The notes beneath the pieces are model-generated. The model was not told where the DNA came from and ran no database searches. It saw only the letters and a program-made list of their open reading frames with translations. 64,000 nucleotides of DNA from Pantoea alfalfae (GTDB taxonomy: Bacteria > Pseudomonadota > Gammaproteobacteria > Enterobacterales > Enterobacteriaceae). Shown here one piece after another: positions 29,887-38,346 of the stretch (the first letter of the stretch is position 1; every line of letters begins with the position of its first letter). The stretch covers positions 3,596,001 through 3,660,000 of the forward strand of contig NZ_CP082292.1 in the NCBI RefSeq assembly GCF_019880205.1, written 5' to 3'. The position numbers were made by a program, and so were the translations under genes.

Positions 29887-29904
29887 CGTGCCTGGAGCAG
29901 AAAG

Positions 29905-30783
29905 ATGAAAATCGCTTTTGATGTGGATGTGATTAAAGATTTAGGTATCACCCGTATGGTTCATCAGGTGGCCGACTGGGGCTACAAATATATCGAACAG
30001 TCGCCGCATCCGCAGATCAACCCGTTTTATAAACATCCCAAAGCCAGCCGTGAAATTATCACCGAGTATAAGAATGCATTGAGCGCCACCGGGCTGGAAA
30101 TCTCTTCTTTTATCGTGGTCTATCGTTGGTCCGGCCCGGATGAGCTGCGCCGTCAGGCGGCGGTGAAGAACTGGAAGCGGATGATTGAGATTGCGGTTGA
30201 GATGGGTGTGCAGGTCATTAACACCGAACTCTCCGGCACGCCTAACGAGCCGGAAATCTGTGAAGAGATGTTCTATCGCTCAATGGAAGAGTTGCTGCCG
30301 ATTATCGAACGTGAAGGTATCCGCGTCGAAATTCAGGCCCACCCGTGGGATTTCTGTGAAGAGAACAATGAAACCGTGGATATCGTGAAGTCGTTCCGCA
30401 GCGATAACGTGAAGTATATCTACAGCGCGCCGCACACCTTCTTCTATGACAAAGGCAAAGGCGATGTGAAACCGATGCTGGAGTATGCAGGTGACGATCT
30501 GTCCCACATGCTGATCGCCGACACCATGAACCATACGAAACACTGTCGCTATATCGTTAACCCGCCAGGCGTGGATGCCACTATTCACCAGCATGTTGGC
30601 GTTGGCGAAGGTGAAGTCGACTTCGATACCCTGTTTAAAACCCTGCGCGACACCGGTTTTGCTACCCGCAGCCATAAAGTCGGTGGTGAACCGATTATCG
30701 CGGCGTCACTGTTTGGTTACCCGGAAAAGATGAAGGTGCAGGCGATTGAAACCCGCGAACTGATTGAGCGCGAACTGCTGTAA
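29905..30783 (+). CDS. TIM-barrel sugar isomerase/epimerase
   Basis: This 292-residue protein is of the xylose-isomerase-like TIM-barrel family. The conserved metal-site segments are NTELSGTP (about 110), VEIQAHPWDF (about 140), IADTMNH (about 205) and VGGEPIIAASLFGYPE near the end. GGAGCAG precedes the ATG. With the upstream dehydrogenase it looks like a keto-sugar pathway, possibly of the YcjR/YcjS or IolG/IolE type. That assignment is inference. Confidence 0.83.
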   Translation: MKIAFDVDVIKDLGITRMVHQVADWGYKYIEQSPHPQINPFYKHPKASREIITEYKNALSATGLEISSFIVVYRWSGPDELRRQAAVKNWKRMIEIAVEMGVQVINTELSGTPNEPEICEEMFYRSMEELLPIIEREGIRVEIQAHPWDFCEENNETVDIVKSFRSDNVKYIYSAPHTFFYDKGKGDVKPMLEYAGDDLSHMLIADTMNHTKHCRYIVNPPGVDATIHQHVGVGEGEVDFDTLFKTLRDTGFATRSHKVGGEPIIAASLFGYPEKMKVQAIETRELIERELL

Positions 30784-31001
30784 ACCTGCCTGCCGTGCAG
30801 TCGTTGCTGGCTGCACGGTGATGTCCGCGCAGGACAAACATCGCCCCGTCTGACACACTTTTGATCACTTTTCCCCTGGGCCGCTCCCCGCCTGACATCG
30901 GCCCGTCACAACACGCCCTCGCGCAGCCAGCAGAGTTAAACCGCCTTCGCAGCACCTGCTACACTCCAGACCAATATCACATCACAAGGCGAACTTTCAT
31001 T

Positions 31002-31868
31002 ATGTCGGAAAATGCATATCAGCCCGCAAAAGTCTGGACCTGGGACCCTGAAGCCAAAGGTAACGGCGCTAAAACTAATCGTCCGTTCGCTGGTCCCACC
31101 CATGAAAAAGCGTTGCCGGTCGGCAAACACCCTCTGCAGCTCTATTCGCTCGGCACGCCTAACGGCCAGAAAGTCACCATTTTGCTGGAAGAGCTGCTGG
31201 CGCTTAACGTCAACGATGCCGAGTATGATGCCTGGCTGATCCGTATCGGCGACGGCGACCAGTTCTCAAGTGGTTTTGTCGACGTGAACCCGAACTCAAA
31301 AATCCCGGCGCTGAGCGACCACTCAGCAACACCGCCGATTCGGGTATTTGAATCAGGTAATATCCTGCTCTATCTGGCAGAGAAATATGGTTACTTCCTG
31401 CCGAAAGATATCGCTGGCCGCACTGAAACGCTGAACTGGCTGTTCTGGCTGCAGGGCTCAGCGCCTTACCTTGGGGGTGGTTTCGGCCATTTCTATCACT
31501 ACGCGCCAGAAAAAATTGAGTACGCCATCAACCGCTTCACCCTGGAAGCGAAGCGCCAGTTTGACGTGCTGGATCGTCGACTGGCCAATAACCGCTATCT
31601 GGCCGGTGATGACTACACTATTGCCGACATCGCCACCTGGCCGTGGTACGGCAACATGGTGCTCAACGATCAGTATGGCGCTGCCGAATTCCTGGATGTG
31701 CAGTCCTATAAAAACGTGGTGCGCTGGGCGAAAGAGATCGCACAGCGTCCTGCCGTCATCCGTGGCCGCAAGGTTAACCGCGTTATGGGTGACCCGGCCG
31801 ATCAACTGCATGAGCGTCATGATGCAGCCGATTTTGACATTAACACTGAAGATAAACGCCAGGCGTAA
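31002..31868 (+). CDS. yghU: YghU-like glutathione transferase/disulfide-bond oxidoreductase
   Basis: YghU belongs to the Nu-class GST family and reduces organic disulfides and peroxides with bound glutathione. The 288 residues match E. coli YghU in length and in WTWDPEAKGNGAK, PLQLYSLGTPNGQKVTI, NPNSKIPALSDH, ESGNILLYLAEKYG, and the C-terminal helix region YTIADIATWPWYG. The ATG at 31002 was preferred to an upstream in-frame start because of homology and the AAGG site. A DUF1330 gene follows by 11 bases. Confidence 0.92.
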   Translation: MSENAYQPAKVWTWDPEAKGNGAKTNRPFAGPTHEKALPVGKHPLQLYSLGTPNGQKVTILLEELLALNVNDAEYDAWLIRIGDGDQFSSGFVDVNPNSKIPALSDHSATPPIRVFESGNILLYLAEKYGYFLPKDIAGRTETLNWLFWLQGSAPYLGGGFGHFYHYAPEKIEYAINRFTLEAKRQFDVLDRRLANNRYLAGDDYTIADIATWPWYGNMVLNDQYGAAEFLDVQSYKNVVRWAKEIAQRPAVIRGRKVNRVMGDPADQLHERHDAADFDINTEDKRQA

Positions 31869-31879
31869 AGGAGCCCACA

Positions 31880-32176
31880 ATGAGCGCATATGTCATCTTT
31901 ATTCGCGACAAAATTACTAACCCTGAGGAATTCGCTATTTACGGCGAGAAAGCGGGCAAAGCGCGCGGCGACCATCCCATTACGCCGCTGGCGTTTTATG
32001 GACAGCTTGAGACGCTGGAAGGACCGGAAGCGGACGGCGTAGTCGTGCTGGAGTTTCCGACGGCTGAAGCAGCGCACGGCTGGTATGACAGCCCGGAATA
32101 TCAGGAAGCGAAACAGCATCGCCTGAAAGGTGCAGAATACCGTGTGGTGCTGGTCCAGGGTGTAGAACAGTCATAG
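31880..32176 (+). CDS. DUF1330 protein
   Basis: This 98-residue protein has the ferredoxin-like DUF1330 pattern: YVIFIRDKITNPEEFAIY at the start, VVVLEFPTAEAAHGWYDSPEYQEAK and LKGAEYRVVLVQG. Family function is unknown. A strong AAAGGAG site precedes the ATG, and the gene is coupled to yghU. Confidence 0.88.
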   Translation: MSAYVIFIRDKITNPEEFAIYGEKAGKARGDHPITPLAFYGQLETLEGPEADGVVVLEFPTAEAAHGWYDSPEYQEAKQHRLKGAEYRVVLVQGVEQS

Positions 32177-32267
32177 CATGTCATGACTGTGAGAACAGTA
32201 AGCCGTAGCCATTAAGGTGCGGCTTAAATTCTCATTCGCCAACAGGTTACTGAGATAACTGCACAAA

Positions 32268-32297
32268 AAATCCGCAACGTCGAAACGTTACGGATTT
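32268..32297 (-). terminator. Terminator downstream of the bacteriocin-like genes
   Basis: A hairpin (aaatccg...cggattt with inner aacg/cgtt) gives a T-run on the minus strand. It lies about 130 bases after the stop of the second bacteriocin-like gene. Confidence 0.65.
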
Positions 32298-32429
32298 GAT
32301 TAAACTCTCTGAGTATTCGAATATCGTCCCTGATTTTTTTTCAAAAACGTTAGTAAAAATCCATCGCTAACATTATGGATAAATAATAGCGCTATCGTAC
32401 AACTCAGATCATGTTTTGTTCAGAAAATA

Positions 32430-32744
32430 TTAAACGATAGCTGTGCTGCCGTTGGTGCCGTAATTCTGACGGAAGTCAGCTGCGTAGGCGGCCACAGTGT
32501 CCTTACCCCACAGCGCACCCATCACGGCACCTACAACCGGACCGATAATGCCGCCCAGAATAGCACCAACGCCCTGAGCGATAGGACCGAACACGGCGCT
32601 ACGGCTGGCACTGCCGCCGACTGTTACGCCTGTAGCCAGACCTTCAATGATACCCCAGACCGCACCTTCCGCAGCGTCAGCCAGAGTAGTCACTAATGCA
32701 CCGCCGCTTACGGTTTCCATTTCGATCAAAGATAATTCACGCAT
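32430..32744 (-). CDS. Double-glycine-leader bacteriocin-like peptide A
   Basis: This 104-residue peptide starts with MRELSLIEMETVSGG, a 15-residue leader with Val12, Gly14 and Gly15 exactly as in microcin V-type precursors. The rest is small-residue rich with several GxxxG patterns (GLATGVTVGG, GVGAILGGIIGP) and has no cysteine. Leaders of this type are cut by the C39 peptidase domain of an ABC exporter. It shares most of its mature region with the neighbour at 32837. AAAGGAAC precedes the ATG at 32744. I see no immunity gene or exporter nearby. It is most likely a class II, pore-forming bacteriocin, but that is inference. Confidence 0.75.
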   Translation of the reverse strand: MRELSLIEMETVSGGALVTTLADAAEGAVWGIIEGLATGVTVGGSASRSAVFGPIAQGVGAILGGIIGPVVGAVMGALWGKDTVAAYAADFRQNYGTNGSTAIV

Positions 32745-32836
32745 GATAAAGTTCCTTTTATTTAAAAATAACACTGTTAATAAACTTCATTAAAAAAAAT
32801 ATTTTTAATGAAGAGGGTATGACGCAACGCTTGCAG

Positions 32837-33136
32837 TTAGCTGGCGTATTGCTTTCTGAAGTCAGCCGCATACGCTGCGACTGCGTCTCTGCCAACCATT
32901 GCGCCCATAATCGCGCCCGCTATTGGGCCAATAATGCCACCTAATATCGCTCCGACTCCCTGTGCAATAATGCCGAATACTGCATCACGGCTTGCGCTTC
33001 CACCGACAGTAACACCGGTTGCTAATCCATCCAGTGCACCCCAGACAATACCTTCAAAAAAAGCGTTAACCTCATCGGCCGTCGCTGGAGCGCCACCGCT
33101 TACGACACTAATCTCGTATTCCTTTAGCTTTCTCAT
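32837..33136 (-). CDS. Double-glycine-leader bacteriocin-like peptide B
   Basis: This 99-residue peptide starts MRKLKEYEISVVSGG, a second 15-residue leader with Val12 and Gly14-Gly15. Its mature part is paralogous to peptide A (GLATGVTVGGSASR, AQGVGAILGGIIGP, VAAYAADFR shared). It is upstream of peptide A on the same strand, 92 bases apart, so both are probably cotranscribed. The ATG at 33136 was chosen over a GTG nine bases upstream, because GGAG lies at a suitable distance. Two similar peptides together could form a two-peptide bacteriocin, or be redundant copies. Confidence 0.75.
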   Translation of the reverse strand: MRKLKEYEISVVSGGAPATADEVNAFFEGIVWGALDGLATGVTVGGSASRDAVFGIIAQGVGAILGGIIGPIAGAIMGAMVGRDAVAAYAADFRKQYAS

Positions 33137-33543
33137 TATTTTCACTCCGGCTGTTTAATGTTAATTTATAAGCCCTTTTATTTCAGTAAATGTAAAATTC
33201 ATTTACTGGAACAATACAGCAGCAGAAGGCTAAAAAAAATAGTAAAAAAATCCATTTTCTGGAAAAATATAAATATAATAAAATCACTTTCCAGATATTA
33301 TGGAATAATCAAAAAAACCGGAATAACATTGGAATGATAATAATAAAAAATCCAGCCACCTGGTTATATAGTTAATCTTTTGACAACATTAACCCCAGAA
33401 TGAATATCAAAAACCGTTCCCCAACCCGTGAAATAGGTTTATGCAAAAAGACAAGAAACATTTTTACTAATAATTAAAAGCAAAAATTGAAATTGAAAAT
33501 CAGATAAAATCATTAAGACGGCCTGCGGCCGCCATTTATTAAC
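33137..33543. other. AT-rich promoter region upstream of bacteriocin genes
   Basis: These 407 bases are strikingly AT-rich compared with the flanks and contain no frame I would call a gene. They should hold the promoter of the bacteriocin-like genes. The low GC suggests acquired DNA and likely H-NS binding. Confidence 0.5.
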
Positions 33544-34635
33544 TTAATTCAGCTGAATACGTGCTACGCCGTCCCGCTCTTTGCTGCTGTAATGCTGATT
33601 AAAGTCAGGCCTGGTGGTGACATAGAGCGTCTGCCCGTCGGGTGAGACCAGCAGGCTGTCAGGGTGACGATCAAATGACCAGCTGTTTTTCACTTCATAG
33701 GTCGTGCCATCCAGTTGCAGCACCTTCTTCGACTCGCGCTGGCTGATATAAATCTCATTGCGCTTGCCGTTAAACTTAATCCCCATCGAATCACCCACAT
33801 CAAGACGCTTAATCACCTTGCCGCTGCGCTCATCAAACACCAGGGTGATTTTCGCCTTGGAATTATCCGTGACAAACAGGCGTCCTGTCGCCGGATCTTC
33901 GGCCATGTTCAGGAAAAGATAATTCTGCCCGTCACCGGCTGTCAGACGCTGTTCGATCTTGTGATTACGCGGATTGATTACCAGGATTTCACCGCTGCCG
34001 TTCGCCGCGTAAATCCGGTCGCTGACCGGCGAGAAGATAATGCCTGTGACCCACTTGCCGGCATTTTTAATCCGGGTTTTCAGGGTCAGCGTTTTGGCAT
34101 CGACCACCCAGATCACACCCGGATCGCCTGTGCCGCCGACATAGAGCAGCCCGTCATGCAGAAAGATTTCACGCGTGCCAACCGGTAACCCTTTCTCGTT
34201 TTTATCGTCAAACATCAGGCGTTTCAGCACCTTTCCGTTCTCCGGATCAATCTTAGCGATGCCGCCATCCAGTGAGTTGGTGGCGTAGAGTGCGCTGCCG
34301 TCCGGCTCGCTAATCAGCCCAAAGTTTTTCAGGTCGAAATGGCCCGTCCCGGTGCTCTGCAGCGTAGTGCCATCAAGACGGTAGATCATGCCGCCACTGA
34401 TATCGTTCCCTTCCGGCGCACTGGCAACATAGAGCGCATTCCTGGCGGGCAGGTACGCCATCTCATACAACCCTTCACCCAGCTCGCGCTCAATCAGGTT
34501 ATCGGGGCTGGAGGGCTGCATCACTACGGCGCCACCATCCACTTTTTTCACCGCGGTCTGGCACGCCGCCAGGCTGAAGGTGGTGACCATCACCAGTGCG
34601 AGTGCCTTTTTATGCGGGCTGAACAACGCTTTCAT
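33544..34635 (-). CDS. YncE-family beta-propeller lipoprotein
   Basis: This 363-residue protein has a lipoprotein signal with lipobox LAAC followed by QTAVKK, then repeated propeller blades (for example GLISEPDGSALYATNS, ISPVSD-type turns and DSLLVSPDGQTLYVTTRP). It resembles the E. coli YncE family, whose role is not well defined. The ATG at 34635 has GGGGAG upstream and yields the signal peptide. Its relation to the bacteriocin-like genes is unclear; it is probably independent. Confidence 0.83.
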   Translation of the reverse strand: MKALFSPHKKALALVMVTTFSLAACQTAVKKVDGGAVVMQPSSPDNLIERELGEGLYEMAYLPARNALYVASAPEGNDISGGMIYRLDGTTLQSTGTGHFDLKNFGLISEPDGSALYATNSLDGGIAKIDPENGKVLKRLMFDDKNEKGLPVGTREIFLHDGLLYVGGTGDPGVIWVVDAKTLTLKTRIKNAGKWVTGIIFSPVSDRIYAANGSGEILVINPRNHKIEQRLTAGDGQNYLFLNMAEDPATGRLFVTDNSKAKITLVFDERSGKVIKRLDVGDSMGIKFNGKRNEIYISQRESKKVLQLDGTTYEVKNSWSFDRHPDSLLVSPDGQTLYVTTRPDFNQHYSSKERDGVARIQLN

Positions 34636-34830
34636 GCTTAACTCCCCTATCGACCTGCTCTCCCGGCTGGCCGCAACGCAGAGGACAGGCAGGGAAGAAA
34701 AATGAATGAAAATCATACGCATCAGAAAAAAGACTGTAAACGCAGCGTCAGTCTGAAACGACCGAATCAGTTTAATGCGGTATGCTACTTGTCCGCAGAT
34801 GCTTTTTCAGGCCCGCCCATCCATATAAAA

Positions 34831-35775
34831 TCACTGTTTTTCAACAGATTGCAGATTTTTCTGCAGAAACGCTACAAACGCGGTGATGCGCGCCGGAAGC
34901 TGGCGCTGCGCCTGCCAGACCGCAAAAATATCGCCATCAGGGGCCTGCCAGTCGGGTAGCACCTGCAACAGTTCGCCTGTCGCCAGACTGTGCTGCGCGT
35001 CCCACCAGGAGCGCAGCAGAATGCCATGCCCATCCATCGCCAGCCGCATCGCCACTTCACCATCGTTGGTAATCAGGCTGCCGCGCACTTTCTGGCTGAT
35101 GCTCTGTTCGCCGCTGGTCAGCCGCCATAACGTAAAATCGCTGTCGTGCTGACGCAGTAAAATGCAGTTGTGCTGCGCCAGATCGCGCACCGTAGCGGGC
35201 AGGCCGTGACGGGCAGCATAGGCGGGTGAGCAGCAGAGGATGCGCGGATTGGTGCGCAGTTTACGCGCTACCAGCCGCGAGTCGGGCGGTTCACCGACGC
35301 GGATATCAATGTCCATGTGCGCATCCAGAAAATTAAGCGGCTGGCTGCTGAGCGACAGCGATAGCGAGAGCTGCGGATGCAGTGCGGCAAAGGCAGAGAC
35401 GCAGGGCGCAATGTGCCGACGACCAAAACCAAATGAGGCATTGATGTTAAGTGTGCCGCGCAACTGAGCCGTTTCACCGCTGACCGCCTCTTCCAGCGCC
35501 ACCAGCTGATCCAGCAACGGGCGCGCACCTGCCAGATAACGACGGCCTTCCGGCGTCAACTCCAGCCGTCGCGTGGTGCGGCGCAGTAGCTGCACGCCAA
35601 GCCGTTGCTCCAGCTGGCTCAGACGCTTGCTGACCGCCGCCAGCGACAGGCCCAGTTCACGCGCCGCCGCGGTCAGACTGTCCAGCGCGGCCAGGCGAAC
35701 AAAGAAGGCTAAGTCATCGGTGGAGGTGCGGGATTCTCTACTTTGATTCAACAATGGATTGCCTTTCAGGCTCAT
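34831..35775 (-). CDS. LysR-family regulator (DmlR-like)
   Basis: This 314-residue protein has an N-terminal winged helix-turn-helix (DLAFFVRLAALDSLTAAARELGLS with SKRLSQLEQRLG) and a LysR effector domain. It is divergent from the dmlA-like gene, with starts 64 bases apart. DmlR activates dmlA for D-malate growth in E. coli, so the context fits. The exact start is uncertain; the first ATG gives about 20 residues more than E. coli DmlR. Confidence 0.82.
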   Translation of the reverse strand: MSLKGNPLLNQSRESRTSTDDLAFFVRLAALDSLTAAARELGLSLAAVSKRLSQLEQRLGVQLLRRTTRRLELTPEGRRYLAGARPLLDQLVALEEAVSGETAQLRGTLNINASFGFGRRHIAPCVSAFAALHPQLSLSLSLSSQPLNFLDAHMDIDIRVGEPPDSRLVARKLRTNPRILCCSPAYAARHGLPATVRDLAQHNCILLRQHDSDFTLWRLTSGEQSISQKVRGSLITNDGEVAMRLAMDGHGILLRSWWDAQHSLATGELLQVLPDWQAPDGDIFAVWQAQRQLPARITAFVAFLQKNLQSVEKQ

Positions 35776-35839
35776 TATTTCCCCGGAATCGACAGTTATA
35801 CTGCGTACACAATTCGAACATCAACCGGAAAGGTGCCCT

Positions 35840-36910
35840 GTGACTGACAAAATTCACCGCATTGCCGTTATCCCTGGCGACGGCATCGGCAAAGAAGTGA
35901 TGCCGGAAGGCGTCCGCGTAATGAATGCGGCCGCAGAGAAATTTAACATTCCGCTGCGCTGGGAGTGGTTCAATTACGCCAGCGCCGACTACTGGCAGCA
36001 GCATGGCAAAATGCTGCCTGACGACTGGTTCCTGCAGCTCAAAGCCTTTGATGCGATTTATTTTGGCGCGGTCGGATGGCCTGATGTCGTGCCCGACCAC
36101 GTTTCGCTGTGGGGCTCGCTGCTGCAGTTCCGGCGGGAGTTTGATCAGTATGTCAATCTGCGCCCGGTGCGGCTGATGCCTGGCGTCAAAGCGCCTCTGG
36201 CGAATCGTCAGCCCGGCGATATCGACTTCTATGTGGTACGCGAAAACACCGAGGGTGAATACTCCAGCGTTGGCGGCACCCTGTTTCCCGGCACTGACCG
36301 TGAAGTGGTGATTCAGGAGACGGTGATGACGCGCACCGGCGTCGATCGCATCCTGAAGTTTGCCTATCAGCTGGCGCAGAGTCGGCCGAAGAAACACCTG
36401 ACCTCCGCCACCAAATCCAACGGCATCGCCATCACCATGCCTTACTGGGATAGCCGCGTCGAAGCGATGTCCGGCCAGTTCCCCGAGGTTCGCGTCGATA
36501 AGTATCACATCGATATTCTCACCGCTAACTTCGTGCTGCATCCGGACTGGTTTGATGTGGTGGTCGCCAGCAATCTGTTTGGCGATATCCTCTCCGATCT
36601 CGGCCCGGCCTGTACCGGCACCATCGGCATCGCCCCTTCGGCCAATATCAACCCGGAAGGCCTGTTCCCCAGCCTGTTTGAACCGGTTCACGGTTCTGCG
36701 CCCGATATCGCCGGTAAAGGCGTCGCCAATCCCATCGGACAGATCTGGTGTGGCGCGATGATGCTGGAGCACCTCGGCTACAAAGCGGCAGGTGATGCGG
36801 TGTTAGACGCGACTGAACGCACGCTGGCGGCGGGCGAGCACCTGACGCGCGATCTCGGCGGCAGCGCCAGCACCGAACAGCTCGGTGCAGCCATCGCCGC
36901 CGCGCTGTAA
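35840..36910 (+). CDS. dmlA: D-malate/tartrate dehydrogenase (DmlA-like)
   Basis: DmlA oxidatively decarboxylates D-malate to pyruvate; related enzymes use tartrate. The 356 residues have the isocitrate/isopropylmalate dehydrogenase core: VIPGDGIGKEVMPEGV, YFGAVGWPDVVPDHVSLWGS, VVRENTEGEYSS, and SNLFGDILSDLGPACTGTIG. It starts with GTG at 35840, preceded by AAAGG. It ends one base before the stop codon of the convergent GH28 gene. The choice between malate and tartrate cannot be made from sequence alone. Confidence 0.85.
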   Translation: MTDKIHRIAVIPGDGIGKEVMPEGVRVMNAAAEKFNIPLRWEWFNYASADYWQQHGKMLPDDWFLQLKAFDAIYFGAVGWPDVVPDHVSLWGSLLQFRREFDQYVNLRPVRLMPGVKAPLANRQPGDIDFYVVRENTEGEYSSVGGTLFPGTDREVVIQETVMTRTGVDRILKFAYQLAQSRPKKHLTSATKSNGIAITMPYWDSRVEAMSGQFPEVRVDKYHIDILTANFVLHPDWFDVVVASNLFGDILSDLGPACTGTIGIAPSANINPEGLFPSLFEPVHGSAPDIAGKGVANPIGQIWCGAMMLEHLGYKAAGDAVLDATERTLAAGEHLTRDLGGSASTEQLGAAIAAAL

Positions 36911-36911
36911 A

Positions 36912-38246
36912 TCAATCCGGCAACTGCACCACGCACTCAGGGTGCCAGCCTGACGGTAACGGCTCCGGACGTGTTATCACCAGGCTGTGCAGTTGCAGGT
37001 TCTCCACCCCACGCGCGAACAGGCCCGGCAGTCCGCCGGGATAGCGCTCGACACCAAAGGCTTCGCCGGTTTTCGGGTCAAGTTTGTAGGCGTTATCCAG
37101 CCCCATGCCGGTCGGAGAGTCCGGGTTACAGGGCGGCCGTACATCATAGTGTCCCTGTGTCATCGGCGACACGCTCTGCCGCATCTGTAGCTGGCTGATG
37201 ACCACATCGCGTATCCAGCCCGGTTCTGCCGCATGCAGGTTAATCGCCCCTTCCGCCACGCCCGTAACGTTACTGAACTGCACCTGCTCCACGATGCCGG
37301 GCATGATGGCAGGATCGCGGCGGCGTACCGAAATATGCAGCGGATCGGCTTTACCCCAGTGACAGGGCGGCGCGTGGTGACAGGCAAAAGTCAGATTACT
37401 GAACAGCAGACGCCGCATCGCGCCGCCGTCACGCGACAGAATGCCAATGCCACGATTGGAATCAAAAATGGTGCAGCCGGTCACCGTGACATCTTCCACA
37501 TCATCCCAGGTTTCAGTGCCGATCTTAAAGGCGCAGCTGTAGCTGCGCAGCAGACAGTTGGTGATCATGATCTGTCGCGCCGGACGCCGTAGCGCGGCCG
37601 GTTTATGGGTGGTTTTGATGCAGATGGCATCATCAGCGGCGCTGAGGTAGCTGTTGCTGACAAACACGGCTTCGCAGCTGTCGATGTCGAGCGCATCGGT
37701 ATTTGGCATAGTCATGGCGTTGTCGATGGTGAGGTGGTCGATATGCACATGGCGACAGCTCACCAGATGCACTGTCCACATCGGTGCCTGCACTATGGTA
37801 AAGGCGGTCAGCGTCACCTGTTCGCAATCTTCAAACACAATGATGCGCGGCCGGTCCGCGCGCGGCAGGCGATAGCCCTGCTCATCCCGCTCAGCGGCAA
37901 ACCAGGCTTCACCCTCGCCATCGATGCGGCCGGTGCCGCTAATGGTGATATTGCGCTGGCCCAGCGCATAGAGCAGCACGTTGTGGGACTTTTCCGCGCA
38001 GCTCAGCGCCTGTACCGCCTGGTAGTCAGCCAGCCGCGGACTGGCGATCAGCACCGCACCCGCTTCAAGGTGCAGCTCAAAATCAGAGGGCAGGTTCAGG
38101 CAGCCGCTGCGATAACGTCCGGCTGGCAGCGTCAGACGGCCACCGCCTGCCGCCGCAATCTGATCCATCGCGCGTTGCAACATGGCCGTGTCCGGGGTTT
38201 CGCCATCGGCGACAGGGTGAAAATCAGCAAGGGAAAGGTGCATCAT
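36912..38246 (-). CDS. Intracellular glycoside hydrolase family 28 protein
   Basis: This 444-residue right-handed beta-helix protein has GH28 motifs: the NTDALD (general acid area, about 183) and ADDAICIK segments. The usual GHG/RIK positions are replaced, with CAFKIGTETWDD and SNRGIGILSRD in their place. No signal peptide is present, so it acts in the cytoplasm. It is last in an operon with two permeases and a binding protein, suggesting that it cleaves the imported oligosaccharide. Substrate could be a uronic-acid or rhamnose-containing fragment, but the loss of the standard motifs argues against ordinary polygalacturonase. Confidence 0.78.
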   Translation of the reverse strand: MMHLSLADFHPVADGETPDTAMLQRAMDQIAAAGGGRLTLPAGRYRSGCLNLPSDFELHLEAGAVLIASPRLADYQAVQALSCAEKSHNVLLYALGQRNITISGTGRIDGEGEAWFAAERDEQGYRLPRADRPRIIVFEDCEQVTLTAFTIVQAPMWTVHLVSCRHVHIDHLTIDNAMTMPNTDALDIDSCEAVFVSNSYLSAADDAICIKTTHKPAALRRPARQIMITNCLLRSYSCAFKIGTETWDDVEDVTVTGCTIFDSNRGIGILSRDGGAMRRLLFSNLTFACHHAPPCHWGKADPLHISVRRRDPAIMPGIVEQVQFSNVTGVAEGAINLHAAEPGWIRDVVISQLQMRQSVSPMTQGHYDVRPPCNPDSPTGMGLDNAYKLDPKTGEAFGVERYPGGLPGLFARGVENLQLHSLVITRPEPLPSGWHPECVVQLPD

Positions 38247-38346
38247 GCGTCTCCCGCAGGGTTGAGGAGGAGGAATTGCAGCACGATACGGCGCGGCAAA
38301 CCTTTGTCTGGCCGCCAGTGCGCCGTTTCGTGCGGAACTTCACAAA

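Noticed and set aside
25286..32176. Prophage or integrative element at tRNA-Phe
   Set aside because: The duplicated tRNA end suggests integration, but there is no integrase, phage gene or conjugation gene in the block.
33544..34635. Immunity protein for the bacteriocin-like pair
   Set aside because: It is a full YncE-type propeller lipoprotein with its own ribosome site and does not look like an immunity protein.
36912..38246. Secreted pectinase
   Set aside because: No signal peptide is seen, and motifs of polygalacturonases are replaced.
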